A stretch of DNA of 64,000 bases, taken from positions 35,183,501-35,247,500 of the forward strand of contig NC_092568.1 in NCBI RefSeq assembly GCF_037975245.1. The letters run 5' to 3'. The translations under genes and the position numbers were made by a program. The stretch comes from Apostichopus japonicus. Taxonomy: Eukaryota; Echinodermata; Holothuroidea; Aspidochirotida; Stichopodidae. How positions within the stretch are numbered: position 1 is the stretch's first letter; every line of letters starts with the position of its first letter. Below the pieces are notes generated by a model that was not told the DNA's origin, did no database searches, and saw only the letters and a program-made list of their open reading frames with translations. This document shows positions 1 through 13,595 of the stretch, piece by piece.

Positions 1-61
1 ATTTGTTTGCGATCGGGTAGCTCACATACAGTCTATGTATTCCTCTTGCCCTTTATAACAG

Positions 62-200
62 GAAGTGTACTGCGGACGGGAGACGATATGTACAGTGGAC
101 GGACTACATTTCGATACGACCTACCACGCCCGGGTTAAAGCCTACAACCACGCTGGAGAAGGGGATTATTGTGATACCATCTGCTTACAGACTGCTGAAG
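62..200 (+). CDS. TRIM9: TRIM9-like E3 ubiquitin ligase, internal exon (end of fibronectin type III domain)
   Basis: This exon encodes the C-terminal half of a fibronectin type III domain (for example [16 protein letters not shown], the typical F/G strand pattern of FN3). It follows an AG acceptor at 60-61 and ends at a GT donor at 201, leaving one base of a codon that joins in frame to the SPRY exon at 1839. The order FN3 then SPRY, with this sequence, is that of TRIM9/TRIM67, brain-enriched RING-type E3 ligases that act in axon branching and vesicle release through netrin receptor and SNARE partners. The RING, B-box and coiled-coil parts must lie upstream of the window. The family is recognised from residues seen here; TRIM9 rather than TRIM67 is inferred, since invertebrates usually carry one such gene. 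Confidence 0.85.
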
Positions 201-2353
<2,153 letters not shown>

Positions 2354-2676
2354 CGAAAACAAGGCTTATGTTTAATGAACGGGTGTCGTAGCAGCTAAAT
2401 CCGTCCATCTGACTGTGCAGACTGTCTCAATGGAAAATTCCACCAAGATTTCTATCTTGTTTGGAAACGATTGCTGTGCTGAAGAGAGAGGGCGCAAAAA
2501 GGGGATTGTACATGAACGCAGCAATCCGGATTATACCAGTTGGCAGTCGTGATGTTGAAAGATGTTTTTAATATCTAGGAGATTGCATCCTACATTGAAG
2601 TTTCGCAGTTATAGCATATCCGAAAAGGCTTGTAACAGGCTTAGGTTGTTGCTTGCGCTTTTGTGCTTGAAATGAG

Positions 2677-2682
2677 AATAAA
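2677..2682 (+). promoter_or_regulatory. Proximal polyadenylation signal AATAAA for the TRIM9-like gene
   Basis: AATAAA lies 324 nt past the stop codon, followed within 40 nt by a GT-rich stretch (GCGTGATTGTGG). It is a plausible short-3'-UTR end. Confidence 0.5.
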
Positions 2683-5600
2683 ATAAGAAAAACATTACAG
2701 CGTGATTGTGGAAATAGACAAGAAGTAGAAAATTATGTACTGGTCCTAGCCTCTCAAGTGACCATTTCTCCAAGCCTCACAGTTGCCTTATTTTGGCTAC
2801 TTCCTTGTTCAAATATCGTTTCGGTTAGGTTAGGTTTAGCCGACTGGTTGTCTATGTGTGTTTTTGCACTATTGTTTATACTATAGGTTGTCATGGAAAT
2901 GACTTCATTTATAGAAATACCTGCAAAGATCAATGTGTGATTACAATCTGTCTTTAATACTTTCTCCTTGGTCCAAAAACTTGTAGTGACCTATAATAGT
3001 ACAATCTATGATATGGCAATTGTTTTAGTGAAATAATCTCTCTTTATCAAAGTTCTCAAAATCAAAAATTTTCAAATCGTTTTGGATTTACTTCTCATTG
3101 GCACTTTTGTGAAAGCAATTGACCCATGTGAAGAGTGAGCAAGCCTAAAGGCCTGTTCAGGGACTAATTTATCCAGTATGGCATAGGAAAATGGGCAAAA
3201 TGCTATGCAAAACGCTATACAAGTGCAAAGATGCATAGCAGTTTTTTGTACACAGGGAACCATAGTATTTTGTACAGAAACCTTCAGAGTAATCAAAACT
3301 GCTGTACACAAATTTTGAGTTCTAATATTCCCTGCTGTTGTATTAAAATAGAAAAGAAATTATTGTGTCCTGGCAAGTTCTATAAAACCCGAGCCTTCAT
3401 TCTTGTACTCTTACAGTGTATAATGTGTAAATTTGATGACTATATCTTCACATGAACTTTAAAGTAGTGAATAATATCAGAAATCAGACTTAAGCATCTA
3501 ACAAGATTCTCTCATCTAGCCAATCACATGCTTTTATGGTAGTGTAACTTGCATCTGTAACACCAAAATTGATTGTACGTTAAGGGAAAAGATATTCAAG
3601 ATCTATGTATTGGATTTTCAGTTATGCATGGGGAGGCAAGTAGCATATATTTTATGCCTGTCGAGGCAAATACCATATCCCCGAATGAAGTTTGTGATTA
3701 TCGTAGGATACATATTTTGCCTGAAGTTAATCCATCATTTTGATAGCAGTTATTTAGTGTATGTCTGTGTGATGGTGTGATCGCTTTGTCCTAGCATCCC
3801 TCCCCTCTCCCCCGCCTCCAAAAAAGAAAATCCCCTAAAAAGTGGGTCAAATTATGCAGTCACAGAGAGTTTTTTTGAAATTATTTATCATACCATAATT
3901 TTCAGTTTGATAAATGTATTAAACTACTCTATTTTGAAAGTGCCAAGTAATATTTGACCAACTTAGCTTTGCACTGACTGGTTCTTAAATAGCTACATTA
4001 GCAGTTAGCAAGTCCTTAGAAGGAGAGTGTAACATGTAGCAATGAGAAGCATACCTTGATATTATCGAATTTCAATGAAATATTGCCTTTTCCACGTTTA
4101 TAACTCAGCTCACCTACAGCAATATTACGTACACAAGGTTCTTTGTAGGCAATGAATGGAAAATAAGTATTCTTACGATAAACAAAGAATAGCTTCAAAT
4201 TTGTTCTTGTTACTGATGCATTGTGTCCATTTTATAGCATATCTAGCAAGCTTAATTGGGAGGTTATTATTCAGTGACAAAATGACAATATGTATAATTT
4301 ATAATGGTGACTGTTATTGAACGAAAATTCCCTCTTGGGTATAATTATATACTGTATGACTTTGTCTCCTCTTTGAAAATTACGTTTGAATCTTAACAGG
4401 AACCCCCCCCCCCCCCCAATAAAAGGAGGAAATGAAAGTTGTCACAAATAGTAATCTTCCTACATTGACTGTTATAATTCCCGCATGAACGGTGTATCAT
4501 GAATAATTAAACCTAACAGTGTGAGATACCAAGATTGATTCATTAATAAAAGCATTATACGATAAACAAATGATCAGAAAGTTGTTACTTTGATTGTTAC
4601 TGTCCACAAAAAAAATGGCTGATAATATATAGATTCAAGTTCATATTTTCTTTCTCTGGGCACGTCAGATGAGTTACAAAATGACATTAGTCGGTATGTT
4701 GGGGATGTTAAAGCATTTTACACATTATAACAACTAATGTTGACAGTGATGCAGTTTATTTGTTCACAATAAAACTATGATTTGGTTTTAGAAGATTTAT
4801 TTTGAATAAAATCTAATCGTATATCTTTCTTACAAGTCAATCACGGAAAGGTCTTCTTAAGTTCACCGAGATTACTTAGACTACAACTGTTAAAGGTCTA
4901 AAACCAGGAAAAAGCCAACAAGCGTCAACACGTCCTGATAGATTATTTGATATATTTTTGAGTTGCCCTTCTCCACGTATCGACAAGTGCGATCTCGTTT
5001 GGAGAACAAGTTCAGAAATTGACCTGATGGTGGCGAGGGGCCTGCTTCTCTTCGATTTCATCTTTGAAAGATACTTTATAACAGCAGGGCGAACCTTGCT
5101 AATGTTATTTATCTATTCTTATGGAGGCCAAACCTGCCAAATTGACCTCTCCATTACTCTAAAGTATGGAACGGCATCAAACATTGGCCGATTGGAGGCA
5201 CGAGGAAAGGTATCTTATACCCGCTGCATCTTGTTAAGTGAGGTAAAATTGTGCAGATTGTTTGAGATATCATCATCATCATCTTCATCATTGTTTTGTA
5301 AGCTGGAATTGCTGATTTCGTACCTCTAAGGTGTGTTAATACTAGGAATCGCCCTCGACTCAATAATAATAAACATCTTGAGAGTTAAGATCCATCGAAG
5401 GTTTTTGCAGGATAAGGGTTAGCATGCATGTTGAGAGTTAAACAGGGAGAAAGAGGTTTTAGGATTTGAAAAGTAACACAATTTTGATCACAATTAAAGT
5501 TTTGATGGAGTAGGCCCTTTCATGGGTTGTAAAATTCCTTTTATTAGAAATATGGGGGGGGGGGGAGGGTTTTGGGAGTTGCAAGTTGTTAAAAAAAACA

Positions 5601-6929
5601 GCCAAATGTTCAAAGCTCTATGCTGCATTGAGAGATTGACTCTGTGTTACTGACAAAGGTTTAGTTTAAGGGGAAAAAACAATGTGAAATCTAAATGTAC
5701 TAGTACTAACGAGCTGTTGTATTCTTTCTACAAGTCTGCTAATTATGACGTGGCTAATTTCTTGGATCTGACGAAAACAAACAGGTTATGTGTTCTAGTA
5801 CAGTATCTTTACTGTAAGGATAGAGAATGGAACATCCTAATGGAGGCAAAGTCAATGGAATATATCATTTTTAACAGAATTTAGGTTAACCTAGAGTTGG
5901 ATTAGGCCCCGGGAACTACTATGTCACTGGGCCCTTATCCCTGCCCCCCCACCCCTTTTTTGCACTCTAAATTTTTTCCTTAATTATATTATTATATAAG
6001 AATACCATATTCTTTATCCAATATTTTGCCCTGGCCCCCTCCATATTTGCAGAGGCCCCTCCCCCATATTTTCAGGGACCCCCTGATTGTCAAACCTGCT
6101 TTTTAACTTGTGTGAATATGATATGGACTCAATCTCTTTTGATTGAAGAAATTCGAGATTGCAAAATGTGACAGTTATTCTGCAGCTCTCTAAACAATCA
6201 AAGTGATGTCATGTGTGGGGCAGGGGAGGGAGGGGGGGGTGGAACTGACCTTTTTATTAAGAATAAGGATTATTTGGTGGGTATAAGTTCAAGATGTGCT
6301 CTAATGACCTTTGACATGGTATCTATCCTCTTAACGTGATGTAATGTCATCAAATTATGTTTTGCTTTTGTAGAGGCAAATAAGTTGATATTTGTGAGGC
6401 TTTGATCTGTTTTGGGAAAGAAAGGGTTTTCTATACAGAAATATTGAAGTCATGTTCTAAAGGAATAAGCGAATAAGTCTTGTTTGGTAACCCAGTTATG
6501 AGAACTTTCTGTAACATAAAAGCTCTTTCTTCATTTTAGCATGTTTTGTATGTATTAGAAATAGCTTGTCCTTTTGAATGAGGGGCGTGGTCGAACTTAA
6601 ATTATACTTTTTATTTAAATTACCTTTATTGTAAGAAGGCTTTCATGGAATAACATTATTCAAAACTGAAGATAATGTGCCTTGCTGCATATTCAAACAG
6701 AAGGACTATAAATAGATTATGACATCATGAGCTTTATCCTGGCTAATGACACATGTTGCTGAAGTTAAATGTTATTTTTCCTTCTTCTTTTTTTAACAGT
6801 AAATTTATTCACATCTTTAAATAAATGATTTGTGCAATTTGATATTTGATGAGTTTAAATTTTAAGATAACCTATACCCTTTGGTTTTGTTGTTGTTTGT
6901 TTGTTAAGAATAAAAGACCGAATAAAAAT

Positions 6930-7870
6930 TGTTATAATATGTTCATAATGATGGTGCCTAGGTGAATATGTGGTGAAGATATGTTGATTCACATTAAACG
7001 ATCTGTGAATTTTCATTATGTAGTATTTCATTATGTAGTATTCAGTAATTAAGTATATTTTGATCATGGAGGGTACATTCACATCTCACTAGATGTGATA
7101 TTTTGTTTTGCAGTTGGGTGGCTACCTGACAAACACATGTTGATGATAATGGTGTTTTCCCATCTCACAATATGCCAAACCAGTATTTCACATTAGTGTG
7201 GGTACCCAACAATCACCTGATGTTGTTGTGTTCGTTCACATGGTCACATGTGAACTTAAAGTAAGGTGGATAACCAATAACTACATGGTGGTGATGTATT
7301 CATTCTAATCTCACCATATGTGAACCCATTATCTGGTGTAAGTGTGAGTACCCAACAATAGTATGGTGTTAATGTGGTCAGTCATCACACCATATGTGAA
7401 CGAAGTAGGGTGGGTTATATGATATTATGTAATATTACACAGTGCTAATATGTTCATTCGAATCTTACCACATGTGAACGCAGTGTTATTGTGGGTACTG
7501 ATTACTGAACATTTACCTGATGCTGTTGTGTTCATTATACATCATCATGTGTAAACCTAGTAAGGTGGGTGTCCAACATTCACACAGTGGTGATACTGAA
7601 TCTTACCACATGTCAACGCAGTGGTTTGGTGTTATTGTCGGAACCCCATCAGTTATGTGTCATTCACCATACCATATGTGAATAATTATGATCAGTAACC
7701 AGCAATAAGAAAGTGCTAATGTGTTCATTCAAATCTTACCACATGTGAACAGAGTGTGTTACATCAGTGTGGGTATCCAATAGTAACATGTTCTTGATGT
7801 ACTCATTCACATTACTGCTATATTACAAATATTAAAGTAGGGTGGGTAAGCAATCATTAGACAATGTTTA
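6930..7870. repeat. Degenerate tandem repeat, ~70-bp unit with CACATGTGAAC core
   Basis: At least eight diverged units share the core CA[CT]ATGTGAAC. Cores start at 7245, 7315, 7391, 7469, about 7545 (broken), 7607, 7673 and 7740. The spacing is 63-78 bp. Between cores recur GGTGGGTA-CCAAC, GTGTTCATTC and AATCTTACC. The core contains the palindrome CACATGTG or CATATG, both E-box type (CANNTG). It lies inside the possible TRIM9 3' UTR. Confidence 0.75.
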
Positions 7871-9234
7871 ATTTGTACCCTCACATTTAACCGATGTTCA
7901 AAATTTTACCATGGAGGAAGCTCATACCTCTTTTTTTATGTTCACATATGCATAGTGCAAGGACCTTGCTGATCAATATGAAGTCAGTAATGGTCAAACC
8001 TTGAATAGTCTGATGGTGTACTATATAATAATTCTAATATAAAAAATATTGGAATCATATCTTAGCCGGTTGGCTTTTGATTAAAACTTTCCACTCAATT
8101 TCAAGATTTTTTTAATATTTTTTTTAGAAATGTTAGTATTGAGTTTTATGGAGTAAGCATGAATCATAGAGGACAATAATCACCTCTCATAATATTCAGT
8201 TGGTTTAGTTAATGTCTCTGTGTGTGTGTGTAAATCTGCTTGTATGGATGCATTATTGTTTGCTCGTCCCAAATTGACGTTTCCGATGAGACGATAGTAA
8301 CCAAGCTGAACGTGAAAGCTTGCGAGATTAAAGTTTAGGCAAGGGCAAGATTACCTGTCGTTAAGGCCTACCACTGAAACTTGTCATAGAAATGATTCTG
8401 TCTAACTTTGAACCAAATATTGCAATATCCTTTTTAGCCACCTTTAAAATTTAAGATGGATGGTCCCAAACATGTTCTGGAGAATTGGGAAGTTAACTGT
8501 TTCCAGTATTTAGGATTCTTTGTCGTTTTTAAGAGGGACACATCGAGAAATCTCCTAGAACCACATAGGTGATGAATGAGCTCCATGAACATTGCATGTT
8601 TACTTATCGAGCCTAGGACCTAATCAAAGGTTGTTTTCAACGAAAATGTGTCACTGGTTTCGAGTAGCGTAGTAGAGATATTTAAGGTATCTATTGTGTT
8701 TGATTTCCGTATGTAAAGGGAAACAATTTTGAACAATTTTTTTTTTCAAGATGCCAACTTATTATTTTTTAATACTGTGTATTGAATTGATGTGAGTAGA
8801 ATCGAGTACAGCACATGCCAAACCAATCATAGCGAACTGTATTCATTTTATTGTCAATATTTATTTTTAGTTTCCACTCAACTAGTTTTTAACACAACAC
8901 ATTTGTCACCTAGTTAGAAGCAGAAGAAGAAGGGGAAAAAAATTGAAAAAAGAAAGTAAAGAAAAACGTCAGGAATATTATTAGCAGTTGAAGATTGAGG
9001 TAGAAAAATAATGTTGCTATAACTAGATTGTTAAAAGATTGCAAAGACAAAAACAATTGTGTAAAGTGTAGATATGAATAGCTAATATTTATATGTGCAA
9101 GGTTTTTAGAGAAATATACTACAAAAAACAATACAAAAAACCAAGATGTTGCACAGTATCAAGTTTACATGTAATATGGTTGCGTTTCTTCTATATATTA
9201 TTATTATGATCATCATTATGAATTTTTTTTTTGC

Positions 9235-9240
9235 AATAAA
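9235..9240 (+). promoter_or_regulatory. Possible distal polyadenylation signal AATAAA
   Basis: AATAAA preceded by a T-run and followed by a TG-rich downstream element. It could end a long 3' UTR of the TRIM9-like gene. Based on signal only. Confidence 0.3.
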
Positions 9241-10346
9241 GTTTCAAAAATGCACAGTTTATTGTGATTTGTGATGTGATTTGCTTCCATTGTTCGAAAT
9301 CAAGCAGCCAGAAAAAAAAAATGGGTGCATTTTGACTATGGGATTATAATGTGCTTTATTGTACAATAATTTGAACTTTCAGAAAATGGATATCTTATTG
9401 CCCCGTCCCTCCTCTCATGACCAAAAGCAGATGGTTTTTTTTATGTGAATGAAATTACCTTAACAGTTATCCAACTGAAGAATGCAGTGGTCCATATATA
9501 AACGTTCCTTCTATTCTTTTCTACCCCTTTGGGTAGTGGAAAGTCATTTGAGGTCAATAGAGGTCGAAATCAAAAAAACTTCTGAACATGATAACTGCGT
9601 AGAAGTATAGCATAGGAATATTTTTATGAGCATAGGCGGTGGGGGTCAGGTGGACGACCATCCCCCCCCCCTGTCATCCCTATGTTGTGAAGAATCTACA
9701 AGATGCAGCTTTTCATATATTAGAAGTGCCCCTCTTTTCATAATAAATAGTATCCATTTCCATCTGCACTTTGTTGCAAAATCCAAATATCAGAATTTGT
9801 GGTGCTGAATGCACACAGAACTGTGGGTAGCAGTTTGAAGTAAATTTGTCTTTTGCACCACCACCTACCCCCCACCCCCCCTCTCTCTCTCTGTCTATGC
9901 CTTCGATTGAACCATGTGCGAAAGAACTTTTCATGTATATCACGTAGCTAAAGCACCCTAATACCAACCTTGAACCCATGACTAGATACGTTAACCGCGG
10001 TTAAACCCTCTCGCAAGTAATGCATCACGATAAACCGTTCTGGTTCACTTTCCTTTGTATTGACCGTCAAACTTCTTTGTCCGGGAATATACATTCATAC
10101 TTTGTCATCACAAGAAATTATGTCATGAAATTGGTCATGCAGGCAACACTTTTGCGCCCATCGAAAGGCGAACAACTGAGTAATATATTCAGTGACTGTC
10201 CATAGGTTACCGGACCATGACGGTTGCGGTAGGGGAGCCGTGACCGAGACGCTATGTGAGGCAAATTGTTAATTTACATAATTCATCATAAATCCAGTAA
10301 AAGAAAAATCAACTTTATGGATTAAGTAGTGACATTTTCTTGACAG

Positions 10347-10557
10347 GGTTCGTGATGCATCTTTGTGGGTGATTTTTAAAGGGAATAATATTAGTTTTGG
10401 TCCTCAGTTGCCTAAAGGCATGAAAGATATGTCTGAAAGTGCGAAAAATATTTCTGAAGAAACCATTAAAGTTTCGGTTCATAATAAAGACGGTAAATGT
10501 ATGGAATTAATAACACCATCGAGCATTTTCACACCTGACAGTGACCCGGTTTATTAA
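10347..10557 (+). CDS. Possible terminal exon of an unrecognised protein
   Basis: After an acceptor TTTCTTGACAG at 10336-10346 an open frame of about 70 codons starts VRDASLWVIFKGNN and ends FTPDSDPVY with a TAA at 10555-10557. Composition is protein-like, with alternating charged and hydrophobic residues, rather than the stop-rich low-complexity frames around it. I do not recognise the family. No AATAAA follows closely. It could be a last exon of a + strand gene, a retrocopy piece, or chance. No partner exon was found upstream. Confidence 0.3.
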
Positions 10558-13374
10558 AGTAAACATTTACTGAGAAAACTTGAATGAATTCATGGATGTG
10601 TCCGGCATCAGGGGACAATACGCAACCAATACATATAGGGGCCTACTATTCCTGCACCAGGTATGCAGTTACAGTTAAACTTACGGACACATCGCGACAA
10701 AGGAAATTTTTCCTTATTCGTGTATCATGTAAAATAACAGACTAGTAGAAATCTCCCTCTTAAAAAGAAAAGCTCAGTAAAATTGTGGGCAATATATGTA
10801 GGTCGGTTAATATATAGAATGACTAATAGTCTGTGTATCAGACTAACAGGTCCAGTCACTTTAACTGATGAACCCCGATTGTTCAAAGTGTCATCTCTCA
10901 AAAATTTAAAACTGTGGTATAGTCATCATATCAAAATTAATGAGTGTAGTCACTAGTCATCCTTTGAACTAACAAATTAGTGGTTGGCCCGACTGACCAT
11001 GTAACAAAATCATGCATGCATTCAGGGAAGCATATTCTAGGTATATGTACACAGAACATGTTTCGCTGGAGAAGAGTGTGGGGTGACTGTGGGGGGGGGG
11101 GGGGAGTGGCTGTGGTGGGAATGGACCGAGAAGAAGCGATTCGTGAATGATGCATTTTACCAATTTCATGTTATATTTATGCCCAAATATGTCCTTTGCT
11201 CCAACTCTCTAACCCAGCCCTACCTTCAATCCCGTATGGAACTTTCATATTAGTCATAACGTACTTGACTCCGTAAATTGGTTTAAAGTTCTCAGTATCG
11301 GTTACCAACTTGTAACATGCTAAAAACTGCCAGAAGTTTCCGAAAGTACTTTCCTGGTGGTTCTGTATCTCTGCAGACTTTGAGGAGTGTTAAAAATGGA
11401 CAATAACAAATTATTTCGGTGAAGGGAAAATATTCAAGTTGAGAGTGGTAACGAAATGATTGTTGAAAGTTGAAGCATTTGTGACCATTTTAATATATTC
11501 CTTTATAGCATATTCGGGACTACTACTGATGACCTCTGGAAGGAACACCACCCTACCCCCTCCCCCACCACCCACACCACCACAACCCCTGTGATTCTGA
11601 CATCACTAAGTAACGACTCTCTTTTATATGGTGTAAAGCGCTTTTACTAAATTTGGTGGCGTGGTGCTTCAAACTTCCGCACGGTAATTCTAGCATACCG
11701 CCACTAATTTAGACTGGTATTATGTCTGTGGTTTTCATGTTTTATATGTTATTATTTAAAGGATAATTTTACACATAAATTTAGTTTTGAATTGTAACAG
11801 TCCGTTATAAGAGAAACATTTGAGTGTCTGTATTGTTTCTAGGGCTATTTTGGTTTTCAATATATGCAACTTTTGAAATTCGCTAAATTTCTGGAATGCT
11901 CCTAAATTGACGATGACTTCGGCTAATAAGTGCAGGTCTCAATGTTGTAAATATACAAACTGGACTGTTGGCCGTGGTTTTGAACGATTCACATCTTATC
12001 AAAAATTAATTGTAATTAATAAATCCTTTAAAAAGCTGCTTATTTTGTAGAGTGATGACAATGCATTAAATATAATTAGCCAAAACTCCCCCCCCCCGCC
12101 CCCTCTCATCTCCATGCACCGATCGGAACGAAGACAAATAGGCAGATAGACCCAGGACTACTATGAAAATATAAATTGTATAAATAGGATGTGGTAAGGG
12201 TAACCGAGGGTCAGTGAAAGAGGCCAGAGAGAGGTGGAAAGGGATCCGTGGGCGGGGCGAGATGGGAACGCGGGCAAGGTTTGACTCATAGCTGGAAAGC
12301 AAGACTGGTGTTCCTATAGCCAAGTGGTTTTGTCAAAAATGGATGGAATTTGTCTGGGTAGTTTCATAACGGACCCTTGTTTAAATGAACAACACTAAAC
12401 GTGTCCAAATATAGATAAAGTTTCTCAGTATTAGATATGTACTGGATAATTATCATTTTTAATATTGTGTGCGTATGTGTTTACTCGAATATATTAGGTT
12501 AGACCTCTACTGTAAGTACACGGTCTCTAAACTTGCATAGAGTAATTACTCTAACTTAATTAAGTTATTCCCTGGCTCGTATCAAACACTGTTTCTCTTC
12601 ATTAATGACGCTTCATGTGTTTGCACTTGCCCATGGAAACCGTTTTTGTATCTGCAAAAGCCTTTATAAATGACATACGCTGTTTCAACTCCCCAGCAGG
12701 TCGGAAACGAGAGTTAATGATCCTTTATGTATGAAAATTATATATAGACACATTCGATGCGCTTCCACAATACTTATTACGTCATAATGTAGTCAGTTGA
12801 ATCTAACCCATAGAAATTGAAGTAGGAAGAACGCTGACACAAGTGTATCGCCGTGCGTTTAAACAGTGAAGCATTGACAAATGTGAGGGCGCTTTGCGTT
12901 GTACGACTAAAAGCCAAATCATTTGTACGTGTTCATACATGTATTGCGCATTGGACTTAAAAACTGAATTTGATTGTCAAAAAAGAGTACATTGCACAAT
13001 AGAGATAGGTTATGGCTACCAGAGTGGTAAGTACTATACTCCTGACTTAAGAACCAACTTCGAAAACCTTTTTTTCGCCTCTAATGACTCGAGCAAGTGG
13101 AGTGTTTTATGCAACTTTTAATAAATGTAAAGTGTCATTTCCGGTATCTGAGAGGCACATGGCAATGATTTTTGTTGTTTGTATTATTTTAGTGTTCCAC
13201 TCAGATATTGTCATAGTTTCCCCTGAAAGGCCGTGAAAAGCATCCCTCCACCCCACCCCCCCCCCCCTTCCCACACAGACACATGTACTTTTGTGTAATA
13301 CTTCAATATTCTATAGTCTGTGCATGCACTTCTCAGTTAAATGTCAATGTTGCAGAGTACGGAACGCTTATTTC
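10558..13374. other. Gene-free stretch
   Basis: No exon recognised. It holds G- or C-rich tracts near 11,090, 11,550 and 12,090 and otherwise AT-rich unique-looking sequence. Confidence 0.5.
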
Positions 13375-13595
13375 GTTGTCTAAACTAAGTTTGTTGCTGT
13401 CTAAACTAAAGTTGGTGCTGCTATTTTACCATATTGCTGTTGTTCGTTGATGTCCAAACTTACGTTGATATCTAAAGTCACGTTGATGATTAAACGCACC
13501 TTAGTGTCTGAACTCACGATGATTTCTAAATTCACGGTTGATGTCTAAACTCACGTTCATGTCTAAACTCACGTTCATGTCTATCTAAAGACCCG
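13375..13595. repeat. Minisatellite, ~18-20-bp unit (TCACGTTGATGTCTAAAC)
   Basis: About ten imperfect units in a row contain GTCTAAAC followed by TCACGTT. The best copies are the last ones (AACTCACGTTCATGTCTA twice in a row) and the array decays towards the left. No coding meaning is visible. Confidence 0.7.

Larger units (their letters stand above)
2354..9300 (+). other. About 7 kb without genes downstream of TRIM9-like stop; possible long 3' UTR
   Basis: No coding exon was recognised on either strand. The stretch is AT-rich and has few recognisable transposon ends. Homopolymers occur at about 4403 (C), 5555 (G) and 6228 (G). A second canonical AATAAA at 9235-9240 is followed by a TG-rich stretch (TTTATTGTGATTTGTGATGTG). 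TRIM9-family mRNAs in animals can have long neural 3' UTRs, so the whole region could be transcribed. That is inference; RNA data are needed to separate UTR from intergenic DNA. Confidence 0.35.

Noticed and set aside
6930-7870. CRISPR-like array
   Set aside because: Repeats are diverged, spacing varies, the spacers share sequence and the DNA is eukaryotic; it is a degenerate tandem repeat.
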